64,000 nucleotides of DNA from positions 1,054,001-1,118,000 of the forward strand of contig JAJNNX010000005.1 of assembly GCA_023159155.1 (NCBI GenBank). The letters run 5' to 3'. Below are positions 10,544 to 23,900 of this stretch, in pieces (the first letter of the stretch is position 1; each line of letters starts with the position of its first letter). The stretch comes from Ustulina deusta (taxonomy: Eukaryota; Ascomycota; Sordariomycetes; Xylariales; Xylariaceae). A program made the translations under genes and the position numbers. The notes beneath the pieces are model-generated. The model saw only the letters and a list, made by a program, of their open reading frames with translations. It was not told the origin of the DNA and ran no database searches.

Positions 10544-11302
10544 GTTCTTATGGCTAATGCTCTTTTATTTTAGGCTTTTAACACCCTTCAGATAAAGGTA
10601 TAGCTGAAAATAGAGCAGGTCTGTCGCTTGAGTACATGGACGATAGTTTTCTCGCGATCAGGGGGGACGAAAATTTGTATCCACGTGACTCGCAGTAATT
10701 GACGCAGTTAGGGACGCCAAATCTGCGCATCTTCAGTGTATTAAAGTCTCAATGGCAGAACTTACAGCCAAATTCAGAAATCGCCGACCCGCGCAGGGAT
10801 GAGGAGGCTCCCATACCAATACTTCAATATTTGTATGCAAACTTTGTTGGGATTTTGCCGAGTTAGATCCCAAGTTCCATAGCCTCGACCCGATATCCTT
10901 GGAATAGCACCTTCCGCTGTATTTCCTCGAGCCTTGATTAAATTACTAGTTGTCTATTTGTTATGTATTGATGGACTTCCTCAGGTAAAAATGTACGCGA
11001 CACACTTGTTATGACCATATTACGCATAGTTCTTTTCGTAGGGTTTATAAGATAGTTTGGATCTCCTTCGCTTGTAATATATTTACCTTTGATCTTTTCA
11101 AGGGGAGTTATAGCGATGATGGTGTGGCAGTAGTTTACTTGTTTACTATCTTTATTATGATGATATACCTTTATACTCTACATACTTACCTTTTGCTAGC
11201 TACCAAATGGCATCCTATTTGATAAGCCTTTTCGCTTATGTCAAGAAGTTGCTGTTTTGTTTTTACTTTAGTTTCGTCCCTCGGAAGCTATTAGGGTATA
11301 CA

Positions 11303-11616
11303 TGAAGATACCTTATCAAGAGTTTACCGCAGAAGGTATCTTGCGGAAGGTGTGGCAAGGCACAAAGGAGACTCCTGTATTTTTGAGGTGGATACGTGTG
11401 AATATGTTTCGGGGCCTTCGCAAAAACCAATTGTTTTTCCCTACTCATACATGGTTCCTGATAGATATCGCCTTGACGACAGAGCCAGCCCTGAAGACAT
11501 ACAGGAAATCCTTGCATCTGCTGCTCACTGGTGTCTTTGGTGGTCCCATTAATCTCACTACTGCGAATGTCGAGGTTCGTGCTAACAGGTTGCTACACCC
11601 TCGGACGAAGTCATGA
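11303..11616 (+). pseudogene. Unidentified coding-like remnant
   Basis: Two overlapping plus frames are open: one of 104 codons from ATG 11302 and one of 66 codons from ATG 11352. The second reads EYVSGPSQKPIVFPYSYM then DDRASPEDIQEILASAAHW, which looks more protein-like than its neighbours. No family is recognised. It could be a decayed gene fragment or a chance frame. Confidence 0.2.
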
Positions 11617-12109
11617 GACGGTGTTAGATATTAGACGCCGTCCACTGCCTTGTCTCCTGGAACCTCTATGAATAGATCATGCTTATGGCAGTCTTTATAT
11701 TTTTATATATAGTCACGTAGTTCCCTAGGAAGAAGGCGCGGGACTCTTCACGTAATGATAAATGTTATTGCACACCTATACCCAATCCTTCACAGCGGCT
11801 TTTATTACTTCTGTTTTATAGCCAAAGAGTCTGTAATTCATAGTTTAACTTTTTTTCCCTTTGCGCATTAGAGCAGAGTAAACGGACTCATCCTCTGTGC
11901 TATCTATGCTCCTCCTGAATAAATTGACGGCCAATGTCGGCATGGATTACGCCAAGATTTAGCTGAGGACGGGAATTTAGTTGCGTGTATTAGAAAGATT
12001 CGAAGGATCGATAGACACTTCGTATAACCGCCTCAGATTTTGATACTTAACAAATTAATAATTGTACTTAAGATTAAGCCTATTTAGGCATTGTCCTACT
12101 AGTATTCTT

Positions 12110-12135
12110 CGAGCGACTTCCTAGGAAGTCGCTCG
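12110..12135. repeat. Perfect 26-bp palindrome
   Basis: The 13-base arm CGAGCGACTTCCT is followed at once by its exact reverse complement, with no spacer. The symmetry breaks at the next base on both sides. It lies in gene-free DNA. Confidence 0.9.
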
Positions 12136-13565
12136 TACGGACTATCCTGTAATACATACTAAGATCCGTTTTACAATAAACGGTTTTTGTTTTTGTGCAA
12201 TTATGGTAATATGTACATTGGAAATTACCTGCATTGAAGTTTTGCTTATACCATACTATGAAAAGTGGAGTCTTGCTTAGGACAGGGCTCAGGCTCAGGC
12301 TAAAAGCGGCGTGGCTCAGGTTGGATTCCCATTCCGATTCAGGATGGTAAAACCTACTAGATCTCAGAGGTACCTAACTACCTAGGTACCTACCTAAGGT
12401 ACTTCTCGCGCCTGCTGACTTATTGTGGCAGTGCAGCGGTCCCGTGTGTGCCGGAGCTCCGTTTCACTGTCGGCGCTTGAACTCCGTCATGGAACTATAT
12501 GAAAAAACGGAATCGCTAAACGCCTTAAACATAGGTACTGTTCTGGAGACTGCTGTTTCTACCTCAACCACCTCCCTCTTTCCCCCCTCCTTTTAAAAAC
12601 ACCCTCAGCCTCCTGTTATGCCCTTCAAATATGCCACCGAAAGCTAGTATTAAGAACTGTTAATAATTGTAGTATAGGCGTTTTAGCTAGGTATGTATGC
12701 AGTAGGTACCTACCTAATGTTGTGTTGCAATAACGGTCTTTGTCATGTGGCACAAGTAGACACCTAATCCGTGACTGATACTCTATGTTTGTGTGGTTTA
12801 TACCATGGGAGGCCTCCGTTACATTGCTGCTCCAGCATTGCTGTCGAGTACACTATGTGTAGTACTGTTTGACAGATTCACATGCAGGCACCCCGCTATA
12901 TACAGTAGCATACATACGGTGACAGCCGATGAAACTGACAAAAAACACGGGTGACAGACGCAGCTGGGTGAAATGGGGCTGTGTCACTTAGCCGCAACAA
13001 CGGTCGTCATCACTTGGTCTAGAGCATTCATTATCCTTCCAAATCTCTACATACATCAGGTACGTAGAGGTAGGCAGCTATATTCGCGATAGCAGTGGCA
13101 ATATTGTTCTGTATATTATATAGTTACATGGAAGTCACGCAATTCAACAACCCTCCTTTTCGTAATCATTGAATTTTCTAAAGAACCCCTACAATAGGTA
13201 CCTACTCACTTAGACACCACCTAGGTACCTAGGTACCTACCTCAGGGGTCGCTGTCCCCCAAAGCAATCTGCACGCTTATTGGCTTGGTGCTATTTATAG
13301 CGCCAATATATCCAACCCCTCCTTCTCCTGGCAGTACTGCGTGGACGGACCCCAAATCTCCCCCACTACACTGCAGGTCTCTGCTCTGCTCTGCTCATTC
13401 ATCCATCATTCCCTCAATTCACACGCATAAGCAGAAGACCAATTATCACGATCTTACCCTTCGTGTTCGCATCTTAGCTGCTACCTAGCCCTACATAAGC
13501 CTATCCACCCGCGGAACCTACACGACCACCTACTCTCTACACTTCCTACATAGAGCGCAAGGGTA

Positions 13566-14599
13566 ATGGCAGATTTCGACGCTCCCACCGGCCCCCCGCC
13601 GCCGAAGGTCCCAGAGGGCTGGGTAGCACGTTGGAACCCTCAGTACAACGAATGGTGAGTTCCATCTTCCCATCTTCCCATCTTCCTCACTCTTCATCGA
13701 GCCTGCTCGCACTTTCTTTGCTGCTGTCGCAACTAACCAACACTCGCATCCCCAGGTTCTATGTCAACACATACACCAAGAAATCACAATGGGAGAAGCC
13801 CACCACCCCCGCCGTGGATCCTAACTCCGACTCACCTGCAGGCCCACCGCCAGGTTACACTCCCGGGTCCGGACCCGTGCCTACCGATAGCAAGACAAAT
13901 CCCTTTGCGAGAGATACTTCCTCTCCCTACAATAACGGCAGCGCGTCGGGGTCTCATCACGATGAAGACGCAGACGCTCGTCTTGCGCGCCAGCTTCAGG
14001 ATGAGGAGAACGCGCGCTCCCGCGGCGGCGGCGCGGCGGCATCGTACATGAGCAACCCGGGCGCCAGTGCAAGCCAATCATCATTCCCTGACCAGCTGCC
14101 ACCGCGCTCGTCAGGCGGTGGCGGCTCCGACAAGGCGAGAGGTTTTTTCGGCAAGGTCTTCGGCAACAAGACTAAACATCACGATTCATACGGCGGGCAG
14201 GGCGGCTACGGTGGTGGAGGTTATCCCGGTCAGCAGCAACAGGGATACGGCAACTACAGCAGCCCCCCGCCGCAGCAGGGATACTATGGTGGTGGACCGC
14301 CGCCCGGACAATACGGAGGTGGCTACGGACAACCACCCTACGCTGGTGGCTATGGCCAGCCGGGGCCCTATGGTGGTGGATACGGTCAGCAGCCGTACGG
14401 TGGTGGCTACAACCAGCAGCCCCCTCAAAAAAAGTCTGGTGGCTTAGGAGCTGCCGGCGGTGCGGCGCTCGGTCTCGGTGCCGGTCTCATCGGTGGCGCG
14501 TTGATTGCCGATGCCATTGACGATAACCAGCAGGAAGCGTATGCCGACGGCTACAACGATGGTGCGGACGGTGGAGACTTTGATGGTGGCGACTTCTAA
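13566..14599 (+). CDS. WW-domain protein with Gly/Tyr/Gln-rich tail (WWM1-like)
   Basis: 310 residues, two exons (13566-13654, 13756-14599). The intron splits the WW domain: exon 1 ends WVARWNPQYNEW and exon 2 begins FYVNTYTKKSQWEKP, giving the two signature tryptophans 20-odd residues apart and the terminal proline. A charged helix ARLARQLQDEENARS follows (about 122-136, resembling a ubiquitin-interacting helix), then KARGFFGKVFGNKTK, then a low-complexity part with repeated GGGYGQQPYG units, a glycine-zipper-like hydrophobic run (GGAALGLGAGLIGGALI) and an acidic end. This order matches fungal proteins related to yeast Wwm1, which binds the metacaspase. Role here is inferred from architecture only. 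The ATG follows an AAGGGTA leader; minus frames in this gene are shadows of its GC-rich repeats. Confidence 0.85.
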
Positions 14600-15988
14600 A
14601 GGGGGGAGGGGAAAAGAACAAATCGTATATGAGCAGGGGTTTCCGTGTAAGCGAAGCATCAGTACCGTTAGAGGACTCCGGGATTCTAGGGTGATGCGAA
14701 GAATGGATCTTCGAGCCTGCATGACAAGTGCGCAGGGGCCTAAAAAAGGTGCCTGCCACTGTACTTGTTGCCACCAATAGGGTGCGAGACGGTAACCCCC
14801 AGATTATGACATGCGCATACATGACTTCCACGACATGACTTCCACGACATGACTCGAATGACGGCTATCCGCTAGTTTTCTGCACTGGTTTAATTAAACC
14901 TCAGGGGCTATTAGAACCTAGCCTCCTCATTCGTACATAGCTAATAATGGTGGCATTTCAAGCCTCCACGTTGCCTTGCATTGAATACCGTATCTGAATC
15001 CTGTTGGTTTCCGGGTTGGTCGCCATTGTAACTCCAAGTTGGGACGTGTTTCAGGCTAGAGACGGCATTAATATCTCCAACCCGACCTGTCACAATCACG
15101 ATCCTAGGTAGGTATTACACGCTCTGTACAACTGGGTTGATTTGGCTTCTCAAACGTAAAAGGCCAGACTCCATCGTTGTATATAAATTCAACCCTAGAC
15201 TTGAACTCTCGAGTATTCGGGTAGCAAATATTGCGCTCTTCATATAGGGGAGGAAAAAAGGACCCAATTCATGGCTGTTCAAGTAGGCGGGCGAACATTA
15301 TCATGGCTGCTTTAATCTCGGGGTAATTCTTACTTAGTTGAATAATCTATACAAAGACGAGACTTTTCGAGAACGAGAAAAAAAGAAAAAAGAAAGAAAG
15401 AAAGATGATATTTCACTATGATACAAATTTACGGTCACGGGTAGCACTTTCGTTAACCCCCCCCCCCCCCCTCCCCCCCCCCCAATAGTCAGTCAATAAA
15501 TATGTCACAACTCTGCTTGGCGTATTTGGGATACGGCGGTGTCTGGTTGTTGATGTGAACTAGAATTTTCAAGCCTATGGGGCGGTTCGACCGATGCTGA
15601 CAAGTGATGGTACCCGAGTATCGCTCTAGATAGATATATCACGCCTACCTATTCCCTTCACTTGCTTTGGAGGAAGCAGGCTACGCTGAATAATTTTGAA
15701 AAGGGGCGGGCCGGAATCATGTAGACCTAGGCCTCCTTCATACACTCGGTAGGACTTCCCTGCTTCGACTTGTAAAGATTGCAGAATAGCAGCAGTAGCA
15801 ACTCAGGCACTGGAAATCATCGCATTCGCACGTATGATATACGAGACGGGCTAATGGATGGATCCCTGCGAACACTGTCTCGGATATCATGATATTTGCT
15901 CTCATTCCCGGACTCCAATATACGCCATCTAGGTACCTAGCTTCATTGCTGCTCTACAGGTGTCCCCGTACATTGGAAGAAAAAAACA
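14600..15988. other. Intergenic between convergent WW-protein and EMC7 genes
   Basis: No gene. It contains a 14-base tandem duplication (ATGACTTCCACGAC, 14821-14834 and 14835-14848) and a 27-base C tract (15457-15483, one T at 15472). A purine-rich AAAG run lies at about 15379-15405. Confidence 0.6.
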
Positions 15989-17013
15989 TCACCTCTTGCC
16001 GCCCTTCTTCCCGCCGTTCCCGGAACTCGGTTCCGGGTCCTCCTTCTTGCCGCCGCCGCCACTCCCCTGGCCGGCCAGGAACCCCGCCACATCGAAGTTG
16101 CCCATGGGATTGGAGCCGGGCTGCGGGCCGGCCATCAGGCTGTTCATTGGGTTTTTCTTGGACTGCTCTTCGAACTCGGCGCGCATCTCGGGGTCCACTG
16201 TTGGGGGGGAGGGAAAAGAGGGGATGTTAGCGAGAGTTTTTATTTGGAGACGACGGTGCTGGAGTTGGCAGATGGATAGATAGATAGATATCTGACAGAA
16301 AAGAAACTAGAAAGAGGGAATCAAAAAGAGGAATCAAAAACCTACTGTTCTCAACTAGCTTGGGCATGCCGATGAAGATGGCCAAGCTGACCAGACCCAT
16401 GAGGATCATAGGGTTCTTGAGAATGCTCAGAATGGAGACTGCGGGATCGAGTTAGTTAGTTAGCTTCCTAATTTTTTTGGGGGATTCCTTTCTTCTTCTT
16501 CTTCTTCATTCTCACGTGTATAGTAGAAGGAGAAGCAGAAAGAGAAGCAGACGACATACAAGAGCCGCGCTCGGTATAATAAACCTTGGACCCCAGCACC
16601 TTAACGGGGAACGCCCCGCCCGCGGCGCCCGGCCGAATCTCCTCGCCTGTGTTCCCCCAGTCGTTCCCGCGGAACGTCTCCCAGACGCGCGGGTCTACGG
16701 CGCGGCCGTCGCCGTCGGCGGGGAGCACGTCGACGCGCAGCGGCGCGAACCCGTGCGTGGCGCTGTGGATGTCGCCCAGGTACGACCCGGGCGTGACGTT
16801 GCGGAAGACGAAGGTGTTGTCCGTGGTCAGCGGGGCCAGGTGCGAGGCGCCGAGCGCCGTCAGCGTCGCGTGCGTCGAGGCCGGGAGCGCGGCCGGGTTC
16901 GGGAGCTGTGGCGAGGGCGGGATGCTCAGCTTCACTGTCGCGGCTGAGGCTGGGGAGGAGAAGAGGGACAGAGCCTGCAGGGCGAGGGCGGTTGTCGGTA
17001 TCGACGGGAGCAT
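15989..17013 (-). CDS. emc7: ER membrane protein complex subunit 7 (EMC7)
   Basis: 251 residues in three exons (minus: 17013-16560, 16438-16346, 16197-15989). EMC7 is the luminal beta-sandwich subunit of the ER membrane protein insertase. Seen: a signal peptide (about 1-24, ending SPASA), a beta-sandwich domain with TTDNTFVFRNVTPGSYLGDI and FAPLRVDVLP (transthyretin-like DUF2012), then SFSILSILKNPMILMGL leading into one transmembrane helix (VSLAIFIGMP), and a cytosolic tail with DPEMRAEFEEQSKKNPM and a basic GKKGGKR end. Each of these is typical for EMC7. Exon 1 is much richer in GC than the flanks. Phases join exactly (T|TC, A|TG). The ATG at 17013 is preferred to an in-frame ATG at 17070 because it directly precedes the signal peptide. 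Confidence 0.9.
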
Positions 17014-17710
17014 TTTAGGCGATATCTGGTCTTTTGTTTTTAGTAATGGAATTAAATCTGCGACGGACACTGGTGGCGGTGGTATAGTATGGTAATATTC
17101 AAGGTGGGAAAGTTCTATATCGTATCGTCGTCCAAGTAGGAGGTATGTAGATAGTCGTCTAGATAGGTGTTGAGCTCTGGTGGTGATGATGCATCTTTTT
17201 GCAGGGGTGCTTGGGCCAATAGCATCTGTCTCCCACTTCTTCCCGCCACAACTTCAGTCGTTTCTATACTAAGGCTCACAATAATTTCTACTTACCTTAG
17301 AGAAGCATTGGCTTTGAAATTCAATTGGTTACGATTTATTAAATTTTTTTTGTTTATTTATCCATTTTATTATTATTTTGTCAGACCTCGAGGTCTGAAT
17401 TCGAATATCCGGAAAGAGTACGCCTATTCTCAATGGAGAACCCTTGATACCAAATCGTCCCCCAGCATAGTACTAATACAGCTAAAAACTCGCTTTCTAC
17501 ATCAACAGACAGAAGGGATCCATTTGGGAATTCAAGACGTTCTGTTGAAACTGGGAGACATATTGTAAATTTACCTTACTCATTCATTCAAAGGGTATAT
17601 TTCTCAATAGCTATCCCTCTCCTCTCACCTTGATTGCGCCGGAAAGATAAAAGAAGCATGATATGTATTTTCGCTTTACTTGAGTAGAAACCAATTATTT
17701 CATCCCTCCC
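17014..17710. promoter_or_regulatory. EMC7 upstream region and cysD 3' flank
   Basis: About 700 bp between the EMC7 start codon and the stop of the sulfhydrylase gene, both on the minus strand. It is AT-rich around 17335-17375. No specific site is recognised. Confidence 0.4.
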
Positions 17711-19385
<1,675 letters not shown>

Positions 19386-20927
19386 TGTGTAGATGTAAGC
19401 AGACCGGAACGAGGTCTATCTATAAAACAGGGTCTTGAGAAAGGTCCGTCTGTATGGTTGTATGTAGGAATGTAGCAGGGAACCAGATCTATTGATCTAT
19501 GGAATATAGTAGACTAGGGGACAGCGACGGAAATAGATGGGACGACCAATTATAGCTTCTTCACTGCTCCCAACCTCGGGTTGATCGAGTCATGGACGTG
19601 CATTCCTTTTCGTTTTGCTTTTGGGTGTTTCTGCTCTAGTGTACGTGTGTACCTCGTGGTAGGTCTCGCTACTATCTCGTGTACGCTGTGCGATTTACTT
19701 AGCATGTCTTCCGTCAGCGAGCCATTATTTGGTGTCATCGTGCGATGATGGGGATGACCCTTTATTCGCTGCGTCGCTTCGGCGGGGTTCAAGCACGTCA
19801 TCGGTACCAACCTTCTTTCCTGGACTGTGCATATCCAGGACGCGACGCTTTCATTGCGCCCTGAATGATTGTCACCGTGTTTGTCCGCGGAGGCAGACTG
19901 TATGAACAGTGTGAAGGGGGCAGAGGAGGAGAGGGTGTGCAACAAGCTGTCGTTGGCTGTATCCCCGACCTGCTGGACGGTTGCCGTTGGGACAATACGT
20001 TTGTACTGCCCTTCGTTTGGGCATGTCAGTCTAGGTAGTTCAGGGAGATGGATACCCGAATACCAGGTAGGTATCTGGTGTAGGCTACTGTAGGTCGCGT
20101 CACGGGGAATCCCACGCTTACATGTGTGTCCATGGCGGGGTAATCGTCTAACTTTAGGAGATACCTACCCAGATTAGATCCCCAGTATGGGTACTCAGGA
20201 GTCTAGGTAGTATTTGGGGGCCACTACTGAGGTACTAGATCTCACCCAGAACACGCTAATGTACGTTCCTGTGCGTGCCTTCAGGGCGGGGTTCATCCGA
20301 CTATTTAACTACCTCATTCGTAGTTTGCATGACGACATATTCCTGACGAGGGATACCTACTCGGTTGGATTTTCGGGCTCGATTAGGCTTCTCATATATC
20401 CGGTCTAGTAAATGGCGGCCATTTAGAGCCACGATGTCTCCTCTGAATGGACGAAGCTGGATAGCAATAGCGATGCGAGTGTCGACGAGTAGATTTATAT
20501 CTATTTCTTGTCCTCTTAGTGAAAATACATATGTAGTCTACTAGGTTAGGTTAATATATTTCTTCTGTACTAAAACATGACAACTCCTAAACTCCAATCA
20601 CTTCATTGTCATTAGCCAACCCGCCCCTCATGTGGCTTGTCATCTAGACGAAGCCATGATACCCCTTTCACCACGGGTTCCTATATGTAGTTCTGTCTCA
20701 TGTGTCGCTGCAATGAGCTATCGGAGCCAATAATTCGACCGTCATTGTATGTCATTGGAGATGGATTCCTTCATCCCGGCTTGCCCAACACACAGGGAAA
20801 TAGAGATAGACGTGTTTCCATCTCGTTTTCGTTTCCGGCACCGGTAGAGCATCGTCCCATAATGGCCGGTAAGGGGACAAGGGGATCTCAGTATAGCGAG
20901 GACTGGCGACAGAAAGTTTGTTGCCCT
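19386..20927. other. Intergenic: cysD promoter and MARVEL-gene 3' flank
   Basis: No gene is visible in 1.5 kb. Short TAGGTA/TACCTA motifs occur near 20030-20070 and 20160-20210. Open frames here have no coding character. Confidence 0.45.
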
Positions 20928-21551
20928 CTAAAGGGCTGGGGCCTCCTTCATCGGTGGCGCACCTAAAGGGGCCTGCATGTTGTTCGAGCGGCGAAAGCCT
21001 TTCTTAAAGAGATCTCTGCTTGTTGAGACAGTAGAGGTAGCCCAGAGAAGGAATTCGAAAATACCGAATACAACATCTGCTCGAGCTGCGCCACACACGC
21101 TCCCGCGGCAGTATAGCAGTCTGCCCATGAAAGTCGACAGGGCAATGAAGCCCGCGAAATAGAATAGAGCATTGCTGAACTCGAGGCAGAGAGCTGCATA
21201 GGGGTGGAAAACTAAAATCGTGGGTTAATCTCCCAGTCCCGCGAGCCATTCCACTAGGAGAGTACATACACCGGGGAGCAAATCTTGGAAGTCCCTCGAG
21301 GACTCCAACGGAAATAACAGTAAACAGCGAAACGAATAGTAGCCAGCCAATCTGAGCAGGCGGGGGGCTCATTGTGTCGACTTTATACCAGTTTACAACT
21401 GCAAAGACGCCGTGTTAACTTTCAGCACTCGCCTCTCCATTATCCGCCATTCTCGTCGTGACATACCGTACGCTGACAGCGCAAGCACAACGAAGGCCAA
21501 AGTGAATTGGGCGACCCTCAGCCCTAGGACGATGATATTAGAGGAATACAT
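20928..21551 (-). CDS. MARVEL-like four-helix integral membrane protein
   Basis: 165 residues, three exons (minus: 21551-21467, 21398-21270, 21211-20928), all joined in phase. Four hydrophobic segments appear: IIVLGLRVAQFTLAFVVLAL, IGWLLFVSLFTVISVGVL, CLEFSNALFYFAGFIAL and VVFGIFEFLLWATSTV. Fungal MARVEL proteins share RVAQ at the start, LPRFAPR after helix 2, HPYAALCLEFSNALFYFAGF at helix 3 and GAARADVVFGIFEF at helix 4, all present here. The tail is short and basic (LFKKGFRR). Such proteins sit in the plasma membrane, eisosomes or vesicles; no specific role can be read. Exon 2 alone starts with an ATG and could mislead automated calling; the true first helix is in exon 1. Confidence 0.85.
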
Positions 21552-23900
21552 GTTCGCGTGAGAGCGGAGAAGCCGGGGAATGCGACGAGGATAGCGAACG
21601 TCCCGGTGTGTACCAGTAGTCATGAACGATGAAATATTGCAGCCAGTGCACCAGAATAGAGAAAGAAAGGGAGAAGAGTGATGGAAATTGCACAGCACCC
21701 CCAGAAAACAAGTATAGAGATATTCTTGTCAAGGAATGGAAGAGCACCAGGCGGAGAGGGAGGGAGACTACAGGCAAATGAGGGAAGTGACCTGCATTAA
21801 TGCAACCTGAAGCGTGGTTGACATTAATAGGCTTAAGCTGTGCTGGGGCGGGAGTGTGAGTGCTCGCTGGGCTAAGTGGACGACGAGTCTCTGATCGTCA
21901 TCCCAATTTGTTGTTGCGATACGTTGGGTTGGTGCATCTGAAACAGGTACAACAAGGGTGACTGATATGCACTTTATCTCGATGCTACAATGCATAGCCA
22001 ATACGGAATCCGTCCGTGCGAGGGTATTACAAGTGCCGAAGCGTCTCATGCACAAGCAGTGGAGTGAATGGGGATCAACTTTAGAAGGTTGAAGATAAAT
22101 ATGATGTATGTGCGTCTCTCCTTTTAGATTAATGAGTAGAAGTCCGATGTTGATAGAGCACATCGCCTCCACAAATATTGGATTAAACACAGGAAGAGGG
22201 GATTGAAGGACTATGATAAAGGCATGTGAGCACTGCTTTCCCAAAGGCGTAGGATGCTCTGATTCTGTACGCATAATGGAGGCGACGAGCACCGTTTCCA
22301 GATACTTGGCCAAGCAGCGAAGCTTTCAGAGAACTTCTTACAGCGAGGTCTGCGTGCTGTGACGAGAAGCATCATTGAAACGATGCAGCGGAGGCTGAGC
22401 TAATTTCGGATTGCTGTCATCATGATGGTCGATGTTCGGACATGTGAGCCTTGAGCCAGTCGGAAACAGCTTGGAGTATCAGAATACGGCTCTGAATGGC
22501 TTGGCTGCGAAGGCCAAGTTGTCTCAAAATTCCGGCACCAAGGAACTGAAGAGCTGCGATTATGATAACAGTTTCATTTCGACATCTAAACATCTTGTCT
22601 AACGTTTCCGGGAGAATTTCTCGATTCATGACGAATCAATGATATGATACCTGTCAATATTTCTCTTGCTCATCTTGAGCTCATAAAGTCGGAAAGCCCT
22701 CCTGAGAATCGAATCTGCCTTGGGAGCGAGACTACAGAAGTAATCAAGTCGACTGCTCGAGGTGATATATATATAGACAGTATATATAGCTAGGCTCGAA
22801 CATGTCATCCGATTACTATATTGATACGGTCGGACTTCGTCGACGAGGTGTTGTAATGTATGGCATGTATCTAGTCGTGCTGCATTACCTAACGACAGCA
22901 TCAAGTCTGCTGGCTCAATTAGTTTAGATAGTGGTATCACTAGAGAGATAGCGTGCGTATAGATTGTCACTGATTCAGTCTGGTTCCTGGTCAGCGAAAG
23001 TGACCAACTTTGAGTGGATCAAGAAAAAGAAAAAAACATGTGAACAGGGTGCCAACCTACACTACCTAGGTATCTGCATGCTTACTGCTATCTAGGGTAC
23101 CTACAGTACCTTGGATACCTCGCTTGCTTTTTATCTTATCACTCCAGCTTTTGACGCAGCTACCTAGGTACCGAGGTATAGAATACCGGTACGCAAAAAT
23201 AAAAAATCGCTAACGATGCATGATTGCTTACATGTACAACGCCTCTTCATTTGGGGTCTCAACAGTCGTAGCTACAGCTTCGCAAATTCACCACCTAATC
23301 ATGATGGTTTATTGCCAGCACCGACCCCAGAACGACCCGTAAGATCCAGCCAATCATTCGTTCGTCAAATGCCACCGGTAGTTGGCACCGAGGGATTGGG
23401 AGTCACGATGTTTCCACAGCCCCATGGGGCTAGCCAGTGGTCTAGGTCCAATTCAGACAGGAGCCTCGGCATCACGGCCCTGGCAGCGTCGGTGGGCCCT
23501 ACATGCCTAGGTAGCAGGTAGGTGGCCGTCGAGGAGCGAGCTCATCAAATGACGAGCACTGGCCTCATCATTCCTTTGATCATCAAGGTGTTTCTAGGTT
23601 CGTGGTGTCTCTCCTCCGTGCCGACTCCATCTTCAACTGCTCTGCGTCTTGGAAATCTTGGCCCTCTCACTGATGCCCACACTGCTCGTAAACCACTCCA
23701 TACCCCTATCCTGTCGTTGAGGCTACGGAGACGAAACCATTGCGCGTGTTTTATCTGCCTCTGTCTTGGTTTCCTGACACGTCTGCAAATTAGGCATTCG
23801 CAAGGCGACCAATTCCACCTGCAGAAGAAACTTCTTGTCACACCTTGAACCCCAAATTCCGTGATTGGTTCCCGTGCTGACGGCGCTCGTCCCAACAACC
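21552..23900. other. Intergenic, 2.3 kb
   Basis: Mostly featureless. TAGGTACC-like motifs lie at 23070-23110 and 23160-23175. On the minus strand, segments at about 22740-22650 and 22588-22420 can be spliced (donor GTATCA at 22651, acceptor TTTAG) into a short open frame, but no family is recognised, so it is not called as a gene. CT-rich sequence precedes the acyl-CoA synthetase. Confidence 0.4.

Larger units (their letters stand above)
10544..13565. other. Intergenic, gene-poor, partly AT-rich
   Basis: Three kilobases with no gene I can name. Contents: a coding-like remnant at about 11303-11616, a perfect 26-bp palindrome at 12110-12135, and TAGGTACCTA-type runs at 12369-12402, 12706-12720 and 13197-13241. 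The last 350 bp lead into the WW-domain gene and are CT-rich, as fungal promoters often are. Confidence 0.5.

Noticed and set aside
13832..14447. Several long frames on both strands inside the WW-protein gene
   Set aside because: They are shadows of its GC-rich repeats; the WW frame has the domain and the correct splice.
16477..17095. Plus-strand frames of 156 and 169 codons over EMC7 exon 1
   Set aside because: Produced by high GC on the opposite strand of a clear EMC7 exon.
21768..22970. Minus frames of 181, 69 and 114 codons upstream of the MARVEL gene
   Set aside because: Two can be joined in phase, but no family, start or codon bias supports a gene; left as intergenic.
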